A DNA stretch of 21,702 nt from Bacillota bacterium (GCA_023395515.1 JAEWZB010000002.1:1-21702); one strand, 5' to 3'; shown: positions 1-7,799, counted from the first letter of the stretch. The notes: generated from the sequence alone by a model not told the origin. Program-made: numbers and translations.

Positions 1-123
1 GGGTTGTTGTCGAATTACTATTAATTCGGGGAGAAATTTCAGGAGCCGGATACGGCAAACGTACGTCCGGTTCTGTGAGAGCAAAGAAAACAGGATTAAT
101 TACCCTGTTTTCTAGCTACTCGA
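1..123 (+). mobile_element. 3' end of a group II intron (domains V and VI)
   Basis: Positions 43-73 have the signature of group II intron domain V: a GAGCCGGA / TCCGGTTC lower stem, a short distal hairpin and a CG bulge. It is followed by the usual CTGTGAGA linker and a domain VI-like hairpin (GAAAACAGG pairing with CCTGTTTTC). The stretch ends with TAGCTACTCGAT, the type of 3' end seen in bacterial introns. A small hairpin at 11-28 (CGAATTA/TAATTCG) is probably the 3' side of domain IV. The reverse transcriptase and the 5' part lie outside the window, so it is unknown whether the intron is complete. The 3' boundary near 123 is inferred from the terminal AT. Confidence 0.85.
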
Positions 124-207
124 TTTGTTTTTAATATTACCTATATCAATTATTACTAAATGTTAATCATAGTATCATTCAGTGAAATAGACAGATGCCA
201 CTTATAT

Positions 208-222
208 ATAACTAATAGTTAT
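208..222. promoter_or_regulatory. Perfect palindrome upstream of the kinase/ABC operon
   Basis: ATAACTA-A-TAGTTAT is a perfect 15-base palindrome about 85 bases before the first gene of the operon. It lies in the AT-rich leader (124-306) that separates the intron end from the operon. Its size suits a dimeric repressor site, but no regulator gene is adjacent. A second, looser dyad lies at 237-265. AT-rich DNA produces palindromes by chance, so this is a candidate only. Confidence 0.3.
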
Positions 223-236
223 GAAATAAATAGTAG

Positions 237-265
237 ATATTTATGATGTATTATGTTATAAATAT
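237..265. repeat. Imperfectly spaced AT-rich dyad in the operon leader
   Basis: ATATTTAT (237-244) and ATAAATAT (258-265) are inverted copies separated by 13 bases, 42 bases before the kinase start. They could be part of an operator or the promoter region. I see no convincing -35/-10 pair nearby and no riboswitch I recognise between 124 and 306. Confidence 0.2.
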
Positions 266-306
266 ATTTAATTAATTTTGTCGAAAATGGCAGATAGGAT
301 ATACAT

Positions 307-1248
307 ATGGAATTACCTGGAAATAGTCAAGTCTTGGTAGCAGCACCGTCAGGGTATGAAACGGTCCTACAAGTGGAGAATCTGCAAAATGATTATAATG
401 CAGCTAGTAATATTTACTATCAAGGCGGGGGACATGGGGGTAATCTAGCCTATTATTTATCTAATTTAGGAGTCAGGTGTGCTTTATATACTCATTGGGG
501 TGATGATTTGCCCGGAATAAGAGCCCGGGAAACTATGCTTGAAGCGGGTATAGATATTTCGTTATGCCCAACATTGGCCGGAGAAACTAGCCAAAGCAAT
601 TTCTTAATTAATATCGGCTCAAGCAAAAAAACGGTTATGAATTTTGGTACCGCTTTAGTTCGGGAAGTTAGTGAAATTAAAGCTATGACTATGCCTAAAC
701 TGTTTTATACTTCACTCCTGCCGGTAAAACCAGCCTTGAATTTAATGAAGAAAGCTAATGAAACCGGGGCTAAGGTCGTAGTTGGTTTTCAAATTCCTAC
801 TACCGTTACTAAATCTTTAGGCTTAACTCACACTACTGTGGAACAGGCCTTAGCTTATGCCGGACATATTATGGGCAGCTATCCGGTTTTAGCTGAAGAA
901 TTTCAAACCAATTTAAAGACGGTCGACTTAGTGAAATGGTTAAAAGATAAATTCCCCCAACTTGAAACGGTAGTTATAACTGACGGAAAAAACGGTTCTT
1001 ATGCTTATGCTGAGGGGGAACTTTTATATCAGCCGGCGGCCAGGATAAAAGAGGTGGATGCTACCGGAGCCGGAGATCAATTTATAGCTGTTTTGCTTAA
1101 GGATTATATTTTAAATAATATGCCGCTAGCTGCTGCTCTTAGGCGGGCAGCTTTTTATAGTGCCATAGTATGCAGTAAGCCGGGATCGAGAGTTTTAGTA
1201 ACTGAGGAGGAAATAGCTAATTTAGTAAGGAGGCCGCCTATTGACTAA
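307..1248 (+). CDS. PfkB/ribokinase-family kinase, PsuK-like by context
   Basis: This 313-residue protein belongs to the PfkB carbohydrate/nucleoside kinase family. The family glycine-rich motif is at about residues 40-45 (GGGHGGN), and the C-terminal ATP/anion-hole signature DATGAGD begins at residue 251, so Asp257 is the expected catalytic base. Length is normal for the family. It would phosphorylate an imported sugar or nucleoside at the 5' (or equivalent) hydroxyl in the cytoplasm. Because a PsuG-like glycosidase lies in the same operon, the likeliest job is pseudouridine kinase or a kinase for a related C-nucleoside; sequence alone does not fix the substrate. The start is ATG at 307, with only a weak upstream Shine-Dalgarno. 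Its end overlaps the ABC ATPase by 8 bases, so they are translationally coupled. It is the first gene of the operon. Confidence 0.85.
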   Translation: MELPGNSQVLVAAPSGYETVLQVENLQNDYNAASNIYYQGGGHGGNLAYYLSNLGVRCALYTHWGDDLPGIRARETMLEAGIDISLCPTLAGETSQSNFLINIGSSKKTVMNFGTALVREVSEIKAMTMPKLFYTSLLPVKPALNLMKKANETGAKVVVGFQIPTTVTKSLGLTHTTVEQALAYAGHIMGSYPVLAEEFQTNLKTVDLVKWLKDKFPQLETVVITDGKNGSYAYAEGELLYQPAARIKEVDATGAGDQFIAVLLKDYILNNMPLAAALRRAAFYSAIVCSKPGSRVLVTEEEIANLVRRPPID

Positions 1249-2014
1249 TTCAAGCAGTGAACCGATTATCAGTTTGAAAAATATAGCGAAAGACTATGGT
1301 AATATTCAGGCGCTACAAGGTGTTAGCTTAGATATTCATCAGGGAGAAGTTTTAGCCTTAGTCGGTGATAATGGGGCTGGTAAGTCTACTTTGATTAAGA
1401 TTTTATCAGGAGCCCTTAAACCTAGTAAGGGCGAAATTAAAATAGCCGGTCAAGTCTATAAAGGACTTACTCCTGCCTTAGCCATTAGCTTAGGTATATC
1501 TACAGTTTATCAGGACCTGGCTTTAGTTGATACCAGAGATGTGGCCGCCAACCTGTTTCTGGGCCGGGAATTAGTAAAGCTGGGCTGGTGGTTGGATAAG
1601 AAGCTTATGACTAAAAAGTCTAAAGAGCTTTTGCAAAGTCTGAATGTTAACATATTAGACCCGCATCGGATGGTCAGCCAGCTATCAGGTGGTCAAAGGC
1701 AAGGTATAGCCGTAGCCAGGGCCATTAATCAAGGCGGCCAGGTAATAATTTTTGATGAGCCTACGGCGGCTATGGGAGTAAATGAATCCCGTCAGATTTT
1801 AAATCTGATTAAAACGTTAGGTGAACAAGGCTACAGTGTAATAGTAGTCAGCCATAATTTGCATCATGTGTTAGAAATATCAGAGCGGGTATGTGTTATG
1901 AAACAGGGACGGTTAGTGGCAGATTTAATAACTGCCCAAAGCAGTCCCAGTGAGATAGCTCATTACATAACCGGAGTTAACAACTTAAATGAAGCACAGG
2001 AGATAGCATTATGA
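1241..2014 (+). CDS. Sugar/nucleoside ABC transporter ATPase (single ABC domain, RbsA/FrcA-like)
   Basis: A complete single ABC ATPase of 257 residues. It has Walker A GDNGAGKST at 42-50, the signature LSGGQ at 148-152, Walker B VIIFDEP at 168-174 and the switch His in VVSHN near 204. The GDNGAGKST and GEIKIAG phrases are typical of the ribose/xylose (CUT2) class. Most RbsA proteins carry two fused ABC domains (about 500 residues), so this is the short, FrcA-like form that presumably works as a homodimer. It powers the permease that follows. The start is TTG at 1241, preceded by AAGGAGG; the end overlaps the permease start by four bases (ATGA). Operon position between a kinase and a permease supports uptake of a sugar or nucleoside. 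Confidence 0.93.
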   Translation: MTNSSSEPIISLKNIAKDYGNIQALQGVSLDIHQGEVLALVGDNGAGKSTLIKILSGALKPSKGEIKIAGQVYKGLTPALAISLGISTVYQDLALVDTRDVAANLFLGRELVKLGWWLDKKLMTKKSKELLQSLNVNILDPHRMVSQLSGGQRQGIAVARAINQGGQVIIFDEPTAAMGVNESRQILNLIKTLGEQGYSVIVVSHNLHHVLEISERVCVMKQGRLVADLITAQSSPSEIAHYITGVNNLNEAQEIAL

Positions 2015-2985
2015 TACAAGGGTGGTTAAATAGAGCCTCAAACTATTTCTCGCAAATTCTTTTAGGCTTGATACTGGCGGGAGCGGTTATTTATTTGAGC
2101 CAGGTTTCTCCGCATTTTTTAACCTGGTTTAACATCAGAAACATTTTGGATCAATCAACTCTGCTCATTATTATGGGAGTCGGCATGACCTTTGTGATTT
2201 GTACGGCGGGCATTGATTTGTCCGTAGGGGCTATCGTGGCTTTGAGCGGAGTCTGTATGGCTACCGCTATGCATAGCGGCATAGCAGTAGAGGCAGCTAT
2301 ATTAATGGGCTTAGCCGTAGGAACCGTAGTGGGATTATTTAACGGTATCATAATTTCAGCTTTTAATATTAATCCTTTCATAGTTACTTTAGGTACTATG
2401 TCGGTAACCCGGGGAATTGCCTTAATTATGACTGCAGGTATTCCTATCTATGGGTTTGGAACAGCTTTTACCTGGTGGGGCAGCGGGCATATTGGGCCGG
2501 TTAATCCTCCCATGTTAATCGCATTAGGTATAGCCATCCTCGGAGCAATCATTTTAAATTATACCAAATTAGGCAGTTATACCTTGGCCCTGGGAGGCAA
2601 TGAAGAAGCCTTGCACCGCAGTGGGGTAGCAACTAAAAAATATAAGGTCATTATTTACGGACTATGTGGGTTTACTGCAGCATTAGCCGGTTTGGTAGTA
2701 ACGGCGCGTTTAAATACAGCCGAACCGTTAGCCGGCTATATGTTTGAATTAGATGCGATAGCGGCAGTAGTACTGGGGGGAACAGATATGAAAGGAGGGA
2801 GAGGGAGTATAAGTGGTACCATAATCGCTTGTCTGTTATTAGGAGTACTTCGTAATGGTCTTACCATAATGAGTATTCCTTCCTATTATCAACAACTGGC
2901 GATTGGTTTAATCATTTTGATTGCCGTGATAACCTCGGAATTACGTTTCAGAAATACTGTAAATAGGCTGAAACAGGCTAATTAA
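2011..2985 (+). CDS. CUT2-type ABC transporter permease (RbsC-like)
   Basis: A hydrophobic 324-residue membrane protein of the ribose/branched-chain (BPD_transp_2) permease family, with about eight to ten predicted membrane segments. Family hallmarks are the stretch around GIDLSVGAIVALSG near residues 67-80, NPFIVTLGTMSVTRGIA in the middle, and the cytoplasmic coupling loop with ALGGNEEA (near 194-201) and AVVLGGTDMKGGRGS (near 248-262). It forms the membrane channel, probably as a homodimer, for the substrate delivered by the binding protein encoded next. Its ATG overlaps the ATPase stop codon and an AGGAGA site lies within the ATPase end. Specificity among ribose, nucleosides and other pentoses cannot be read from the permease. 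Confidence 0.93.
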   Translation: MIQGWLNRASNYFSQILLGLILAGAVIYLSQVSPHFLTWFNIRNILDQSTLLIIMGVGMTFVICTAGIDLSVGAIVALSGVCMATAMHSGIAVEAAILMGLAVGTVVGLFNGIIISAFNINPFIVTLGTMSVTRGIALIMTAGIPIYGFGTAFTWWGSGHIGPVNPPMLIALGIAILGAIILNYTKLGSYTLALGGNEEALHRSGVATKKYKVIIYGLCGFTAALAGLVVTARLNTAEPLAGYMFELDAIAAVVLGGTDMKGGRGSISGTIIACLLLGVLRNGLTIMSIPSYYQQLAIGLIILIAVITSELRFRNTVNRLKQAN

Positions 2986-3002
2986 GAAAGGGAGAGAAAG
3001 AA

Positions 3003-4091
3003 TTGAAATTTAAAAAAATATGTTCAATATTATTGATCATGGCTTTATTGATGTCTCTGGTAGGTTGTGCAGGAAATAATAACTCGGACAATGATAAAAA
3101 TGCTGGTAATGCCGGTAATGATGCATCTAAGCAAACTGAAATAACCAATGCCAAGATGCTGGAAATGGAAGAAGTGTTAATGTCTCAATTACAGCCCTTA
3201 CCGGAAACTAATACCGGAGATAAAATCGGGATGCTGGTTATAACTCTAACTAATCCGTTTTGGGTAGGAATGAAGGAAGCTTACGAAGCGGCTGGTAAAG
3301 AACTGGGAGTAGAGGTAGAAGTTATGGCCGCTCCTACGGAAAATGACAGTAAATCGCAATTAGAAACTTTGCAAGCTATGACGGCGAAAGATTTCAAAGC
3401 TTTAATAATATCACCTATCGAGCCTTTTAATTTAGTACCCGGGGTAGTGCAAGCCAATAATCAAGGCATAAAAGTAATTAACTTAGGCCCGGGAATAGAC
3501 ACGGAAGCTGTAGCAAATGCGGGTGGCAAGCTGGATGGCCGTATTTGTGTAGATTTTGAAGAACAAGGGAAGCTGGCCGCAGAATATATGGTAGAAAAAA
3601 TGGGAGCCGAGGGCGGAAAAGTAGCGATAATACAAGGAATCCCCGGAGCCGGACAGAGTGAAGGGCGTACTGCGGGAGCTAAAAAAGTATTTGAGAATGC
3701 TCCTAATGTAGAATTAGTATCTATCCAACCGGCTAACTGGGATAGAAACACCGCTTATAATATTGCTACCAATTTACTGCAAGCTCATCCCGACCTTAAA
3801 GGAATCTTCTCCTGTAATGATGTTATGGCTCTGGCCGCGGCAGATGCTTTAGAAGCAGCCGGACAAAGAGAAGGTAAAATAATTTTTGGGGTAGATTTTA
3901 TAAATGAAGCTGCTGAAGCTATAAAAGCCGGAAAACTGGATGGCAGTATTGCTTATTCCTCCACTGTTTATGCTAAAGCCGCGGTATTGTTAGCCCTTAA
4001 AAATATTCAGGGACATGAAGTTGGCACCGTATTTTCACCTTTGGCCATTGTAACTACAGAAAATATTGATGAATATGAAGGCTGGAAATAA
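3003..4091 (+). CDS. Lipoprotein substrate-binding protein of the CUT2 ABC transporter (RbsB-like)
   Basis: A 362-residue exported protein with a lipoprotein signal peptide: basic KFKK, hydrophobic core, and lipobox LVGC with Cys22 as the lipid anchor. A low-complexity Asn/Asp/Gly linker (about 23-45) follows. From about residue 72 it has the periplasmic-binding-protein type 1 (Peripla_BP_4) fold, with MLVITLTNPFWVGM, a DFEEQGKLAAEYM segment and a GIFSCNDVMALAAADAL segment typical of ribose-type proteins. It captures the substrate outside the membrane for the permease. The TTG start at 3003 is supported by AAGGGAGAG just upstream and by the signal peptide. The N-terminal region before the fold (about 46-70) is longer than in RbsB. 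The ligand is not determinable, although the operon suggests a nucleoside or C-nucleoside. Confidence 0.92.
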   Translation: MKFKKICSILLIMALLMSLVGCAGNNNSDNDKNAGNAGNDASKQTEITNAKMLEMEEVLMSQLQPLPETNTGDKIGMLVITLTNPFWVGMKEAYEAAGKELGVEVEVMAAPTENDSKSQLETLQAMTAKDFKALIISPIEPFNLVPGVVQANNQGIKVINLGPGIDTEAVANAGGKLDGRICVDFEEQGKLAAEYMVEKMGAEGGKVAIIQGIPGAGQSEGRTAGAKKVFENAPNVELVSIQPANWDRNTAYNIATNLLQAHPDLKGIFSCNDVMALAAADALEAAGQREGKIIFGVDFINEAAEAIKAGKLDGSIAYSSTVYAKAAVLLALKNIQGHEVGTVFSPLAIVTTENIDEYEGWK

Positions 4092-4095
4092 GTAA

Positions 4096-4902
4096 ATGAC
4101 TAAAGCAATTAAAAGCCCGGTTCTGGTAGATACTTGTCTGCTAGGGCGGGGCTTGCCCTCTTTAGATAACCACTTGATTAATTACCTATGGCCAAATGAG
4201 GATGTAATATTACCTTACGTTAAAGGCGGCATAATCAAAAAGGCCAATCTGGATGAAATACTTGAAATTCGTAATCAAAATGATTGGCCGCGCCTGGATG
4301 CCGGACATCTTCAGAAGTTAACGGAAAGCCCTATAAATGGGTATCTGACTGCCTCTGCGCTTATGAGTCTGGCTGCTCCCCATGACCTGGTAGTTACTGC
4401 TGGAATAGGGGGGATAACCGGGCAGAGAGTATCGCAGGATTTAGTAAATATAGCTGATAAACCGCTGTGGTTTATATCCTCGGGATTTAAGGATGTTATA
4501 GATGCTAAGGCCAGCTTGGAGTATTTAAAGGCGCAGGGAATAAGAGTTTTAGGCTGGAAAAGTCCGGCTTATGAGGGATTCCTTTTTTCCGGTCCCGGTT
4601 ATAAGCTGGATGGGGCTGTAGATGAAAATAATATTCATAATATAGATTTTAAGGATGGTAAAGGGATATTAATTTTTAATCCTGTGCCTGCTTACCTAAA
4701 GATTAAGGATAGTAAGCTGTTAGCTTTAGCTGCTGAGCAGATAAATATGATGCAGGAAAAAGGAATTGATTTTCATCCCCTGATTAATAAATTTCTGGAT
4801 GATCATACCGGGGGTTATGCTTCCTTAATTCAGCTTATAGCTTTAATTGCTAATATTAATCTGGCGGGACAATTAAAAGATGCCTGGGAGGGTAAAAGGT
4901 GA
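4096..4902 (+). CDS. Divergent pseudouridine-5'-phosphate glycosidase (PsuG/IndA-like)
   Basis: A 268-residue protein that follows E. coli PsuG from end to end at lower identity. Matching blocks are PVLVDTCLLGRGLP for PVVALESTIISHGMP, VVTAGIGGITG for VFATGGIGGVHRG, FISSGFKDVID for VVCAGAKSILD, FNPVPAYLKI for ANPIPEQFAM, and the C-terminal DDHTGGYASLIQLIALIANI. PsuG cleaves the C-C glycosidic bond of pseudouridine 5'-phosphate to uracil and ribose 5-phosphate through a lysine Schiff base. That lysine (Lys166 in E. coli, as I recall) aligns with Lys132 here. The conserved Glu of ALEST is Asp12, and the second active-site Lys (VTKVSRRDLP) has no clear equivalent. The protein is about 40 residues shorter than usual. 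Substrate may therefore differ from pseudouridine phosphate. It starts four bases after the binding protein stop and overlaps the next gene (GTGA). Confidence 0.75.
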   Translation: MTKAIKSPVLVDTCLLGRGLPSLDNHLINYLWPNEDVILPYVKGGIIKKANLDEILEIRNQNDWPRLDAGHLQKLTESPINGYLTASALMSLAAPHDLVVTAGIGGITGQRVSQDLVNIADKPLWFISSGFKDVIDAKASLEYLKAQGIRVLGWKSPAYEGFLFSGPGYKLDGAVDENNIHNIDFKDGKGILIFNPVPAYLKIKDSKLLALAAEQINMMQEKGIDFHPLINKFLDDHTGGYASLIQLIALIANINLAGQLKDAWEGKR

Positions 4903-5606
4903 ATTTAACTGATTATCTGCAAGAAGAGGCTATAAAACTGGGCTGGGATTATTTTGGCGTAGCTGATATAAGACCTTATCATGATTACTTAAAATATTTT
5001 AGCGGAGATTTTATTTATCAGTACCCTATGGCCATTTCTATGGTATTCAGGCTATCTGACGGAGTGTTAGATTCTATACTGGAACAGGAGCAGGATAAAC
5101 AGCTTAGCTTTAATAATTATTCCTACCACGCCGTAGACCATTTCCAAAATATCAGTTCCGTCAGGTTAGTAAGAATAATTGAGAAAAAAGGTTTTAAGGC
5201 TTATCCTGTTCCGGCCTCTTAAGGAGTTTACCCCGAAAAGCTGGCCGGACTTGTTTCCCATAAGCTGGTAGCCCGGGCGGCAGGCTTAGGCTGGGTCGGG
5301 AAAAGCGGACTTTTCTTAACCCCCCAGGATGGCCCCCGGGTTAGATTGGCTACTATCCTGACTAATGCTGAGTTAGTTCCAGGAAAACCGGTAAAAAGCA
5401 GATGCGGTTCTTGTACAGTTTGCATAGATGCCTGCCCGGCCGGTGCTATCGATGAACTAAATCCGGTTACCGGCATGCCTCAAGTGGATGTCTTTAAGTG
5501 CCACCAATACCAGGAGGAACGCAAAAAAAGCTGGGATATTAAAATAGACCGGTGTATATGCGGCCTATGCCAGGCCATATGCCCCTGGGGGCAAAAACGA
5601 GGCTAG
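4899..5606 (+). pseudogene. QueG-like double 4Fe-4S protein (COG1600), interrupted by an in-frame TAA
   Basis: One frame runs from GTG 4899 to TAG 5606 (236 codons) with a single TAA at 5220-5222. Before it come 107 residues ending VPAS. After it the frame continues with family sequence (KLAGLVSHKLVARAAGLGW, VGKSGL, GPRVRLATIL). The end is a two-cluster ferredoxin-like part with CGSCTVCIDACP, a lone Cys in FKCHQY, and CICGLCQAICPWG. This is the short, HEAT-repeat-free relative of epoxyqueuosine reductase QueG; true QueG is cobalamin-dependent. The TAA falls where relatives usually have Gln (PASQ), so a single C-to-T change of CAA is the simplest cause. No other damage is visible, so the change is recent or the stop is read through. 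It is the last gene of the operon; a role in electron transfer to the imported compound is possible but unproven. Confidence 0.8.
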
Positions 5607-5634
5607 GTAAAAAAGAAAAAATGTAATTCTGATG

Positions 5635-5653
5635 AGGCATCCGAGGGATGCCT
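5635..5653 (+). terminator. Hairpin after the QueG-like gene
   Basis: AGGCATCC-GAG-GGATGCCT is a perfect 8-bp stem with a 3-base loop, 28 bases after the operon's final stop. The U-tract is short (TTTC), so termination may be weak. The remaining sequence to 5844 holds no gene I recognise. Confidence 0.55.
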
Positions 5654-5844
5654 TTCAGGGCTCTCGAACCGTCACTTTGTGTTCCGTACCCCTTAATTTT
5701 GTTTCTGCAGTATAATTCATACTTACATTACGGTTTCATTTAACTTGTCAAGTGAGACTGTGCCCTCATGTAACGGTTCTGAACACGTTTAAGTTGACAT
5801 TAACAGGATTTATTACTATGATAGTCAAGTATTATTTTTCGGCC

Positions 5845-6339
5845 TTATTTTATGGAAATGACTTGCGTTCCAACAATATAGTCGTGCAGTGTTCGCTTTT
5901 CTTTGGTCATAGCAGGTAAATATGTCAACAACCAAAGATATCCAAGACTTCCTCCAATTGTTATGGGAGCTAATGCAATTAACGTCCGAAATGCAAAGCG
6001 GGATAAGTTTGCGTCATTTCCCTGTAAATCAGTTACCTTGACTTTGTTCCATCTTTTTCCTAATGTTTGACCATTATGCTTATATTGATAGAAGGAAAAA
6101 TACCAAAGAGGGATAAGGAGAGACACTAATACAAGAAAGACACGAATGATTGTAGAATACATATTAAAACCAATGGTTGCTCCTATAAGCCCTCCCAGAA
6201 TGAATGACAGTAGTCTGGGTATCATTATTACTATTACGCCATCAACTATAAAAGCAAATGCGCGATCTGAAAAATTTGCTCTTTGAAAGACAGACTGAAC
6301 GGGTATATTTTTATATCCTGATTCTAATTCCTTATCCAT
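5845..6339 (-). CDS. RDD-family integral membrane protein
   Basis: A 164-residue membrane protein with three to four hydrophobic segments. It has the hallmarks of the RDD family: Arg followed by Asp in RAFAFIVDGVIV near residues 26-37, and the conserved NGQTLGKRWNKVKVTD block near 89-104 after a transmembrane pair. The end (RTLHDYIVGTQVI) is also typical, with the HD. RDD proteins are small membrane proteins; some are implicated in ion transport, but most have no assigned role. The start is ATG at 6339, with GAGGGGGC ten bases upstream on the minus strand. It stands alone, convergent with the QueG-like gene. The region just upstream is intron debris, so its promoter is uncertain. Confidence 0.85.
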   Translation of the reverse strand: MDKELESGYKNIPVQSVFQRANFSDRAFAFIVDGVIVIMIPRLLSFILGGLIGATIGFNMYSTIIRVFLVLVSLLIPLWYFSFYQYKHNGQTLGKRWNKVKVTDLQGNDANLSRFAFRTLIALAPITIGGSLGYLWLLTYLPAMTKEKRTLHDYIVGTQVISIK

Positions 6340-6418
6340 GCTTAGCCCCCTCGAAGATAATTAAAACTCAGAGAATGTAGAAATACAGCATGCTACGGTC
6401 TGTCAAGAAAATTATGCT

Positions 6419-6660
6419 TTTGCCTTTGTTCGTGGTTACGTCCCTGACTGCGTATAACTTTGAATTAAATGAATGTGTTAGTAAATATTGCAGCCTTTTT
6501 GCTTTGCTGTTTTTCCTTTCTGCCGTCGCCTTGGCAATTATGGTTTGCATCTGATTGACATCTTGCTCTATTATGAACCAGTTTATAGATTCCCATTGTT
6601 TGGCTAGAGCTTTTGTTGCTTTCAGTTTCTCGGTTTTATCCGTCGTTGAAATCTGGGACG
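6419..6660 (-). pseudogene. N-terminal relic of a group II intron reverse transcriptase/maturase
   Basis: Read on the minus strand, this stretch encodes about 80 residues including KALAKQWESINWFIIEQDVN, QMQTIIAKATAERKNSKAKR, LQYLLTHSFNSKLYAVRDVT and TNKGK. This closely resembles the N-terminal domain of intron-encoded reverse transcriptases (LQ.RI.KA...K..K...LQ.LLTHS...K..AVRRVT.NKGK). Homology stops right after NKGK, before the reverse transcriptase palm, and an unrelated 14-residue tail leads to a stop. No initiation codon with a ribosome binding site precedes it. It is a truncated, non-functional remnant, in the opposite orientation to the intron end at 1-123. Confidence 0.75.
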
Positions 6661-6669
6661 TTTACATAA

Positions 6670-6698
6670 ATGCGGATTTGCTATTTGCAAATCCGCAT
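6670..6698. terminator. Strong symmetric hairpin between intron relic and secreted-protein gene
   Basis: ATGCGGATTTGC-TATTT-GCAAATCCGCAT is a perfect 12-bp stem with a 5-base loop, 45 bases downstream of the stop of the minus-strand gene at 6744. On the minus strand the tail is TTATGT; on the plus strand it is ATTCTTTTC. It most likely terminates the secreted-protein transcript. Confidence 0.6.
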
Positions 6699-6743
6699 AT
6701 TCTTTTCTAAATCCTACTAGATAAAGTAAAATGCTAATTTTTA

Positions 6744-7799
6744 TCAATAAATTGTAATTGTAGTTGAATATAAGTCTCCACCTTCTCCTCCAGGACCTCC
6801 ACCAGCGGTATCATCATACATATCAGAGCGCGAATAGTTACCTATGCTAGTCAAACCGGAATCAACCATTGCCGAAGTAAAAACAGTTAAAGCTATATAA
6901 TAAGACTTACCTGCTTGAATATAATACGCTACTGTATCTGAAATATCTCCCCTAACATCAGTTTGCATTAACCCTATCGTAGTATTTGCTTCCTCTATAT
7001 TTTTGGTTGTCACCAATGAAAGAATCTGTAAGGTTGAGGGATTAATTTCATAGACATCTATGTCTACAGAAGCGTATGTATGGGTATTATTATATGGTGG
7101 GATAGGGAGAGAAATGTAATCAGCAACTTGTAATCCTCCGTTATATTTGCCTTGCATGTTGATAAAAGCAAGATCTGAACCAGAACCTTGAACATGAAGT
7201 AAAATACCACATGCACTTACAGCGTAACCAGATCCAAGCCCATAAGGATTAATGTAGTAAGCTTTTGAATCTGCCCAACCATTTGTTGGAGTAGATCCAG
7301 TTTCTGCCATGGTTTGTGCTGGAATATCACTTGTGGTAGTAATACCATAAGGTCCTCCATAAACTGTTTGACTAAATGAGGGAATTGCTGAAGCACTAGT
7401 TTTTTCGGGCATCTTTATAGTTAATTCTTCCATCTTAAGGTTGCTATTGTATGGAGCAATTTTTAATTCATTTTTTGAAATTAATTCTTCTTTAAAAAGA
7501 GCTTTTTCTTTTCTTCTTTCCTGCAAATTTGCTTCTCGATCGCTAACATATTCTGGATATTGATTAATAACCGCTGCTTCCATCTCGTTCCAAATTCTTT
7601 GTTTTTCAAGATCACTTAGGCTATGCCATATTTCGAGATCAGTAGCTATTTTTTCGTAGCTTAATACATGACCATCATCAAAAACAAAGTTACCTTCCAA
7701 AATAAAAGATTTATCGTCTGCTGCTTGTGCAGTAGGCGCTATTATTACTGATAACATTAACGCCAGCACCAATATAATTGATAAATTTCTTTTCCCCAT
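6744..7799 (-). CDS. Secreted protein of unknown function
   Basis: A 351-residue protein with a clear signal peptide: MGKRN, a hydrophobic core, and cleavage likely after AQA near residue 27. I chose ATG at 7799 because GGAGGG lies eight bases upstream and the signal peptide begins there; an earlier in-frame ATG at 7853 has neither. The mature protein starts with a charged, probably helical segment (about 28-120, rich in Glu/Lys/Arg). A Ser/Thr/Gly/Tyr-rich, likely beta-structured domain (about 140-330) follows, with sparse cysteine, and it ends with a glycine-rich stretch (GGGPGGEGGD) and a short beta-like tail. I recognise no family. It may be cell-surface or extracellular. It is monocistronic, with a hairpin downstream. 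Confidence 0.8.
   Translation of the reverse strand: MGKRNLSIILVLALMLSVIIAPTAQAADDKSFILEGNFVFDDGHVLSYEKIATDLEIWHSLSDLEKQRIWNEMEAAVINQYPEYVSDREANLQERRKEKALFKEELISKNELKIAPYNSNLKMEELTIKMPEKTSASAIPSFSQTVYGGPYGITTTSDIPAQTMAETGSTPTNGWADSKAYYINPYGLGSGYAVSACGILLHVQGSGSDLAFINMQGKYNGGLQVADYISLPIPPYNNTHTYASVDIDVYEINPSTLQILSLVTTKNIEEANTTIGLMQTDVRGDISDTVAYYIQAGKSYYIALTVFTSAMVDSGLTSIGNYSRSDMYDDTAGGGPGGEGGDLYSTTITIY

Noticed and set aside
2151..2381. Minus-strand open frame of 76 codons
   Set aside because: It lies entirely inside the permease gene, has no ribosome binding site and is low in complexity; it is a shadow of the real frame.
6368..6550. A 60-codon gene on the minus strand
   Set aside because: Its N-terminal part is a truncated group II reverse transcriptase and the last residues are unrelated; no start signal.
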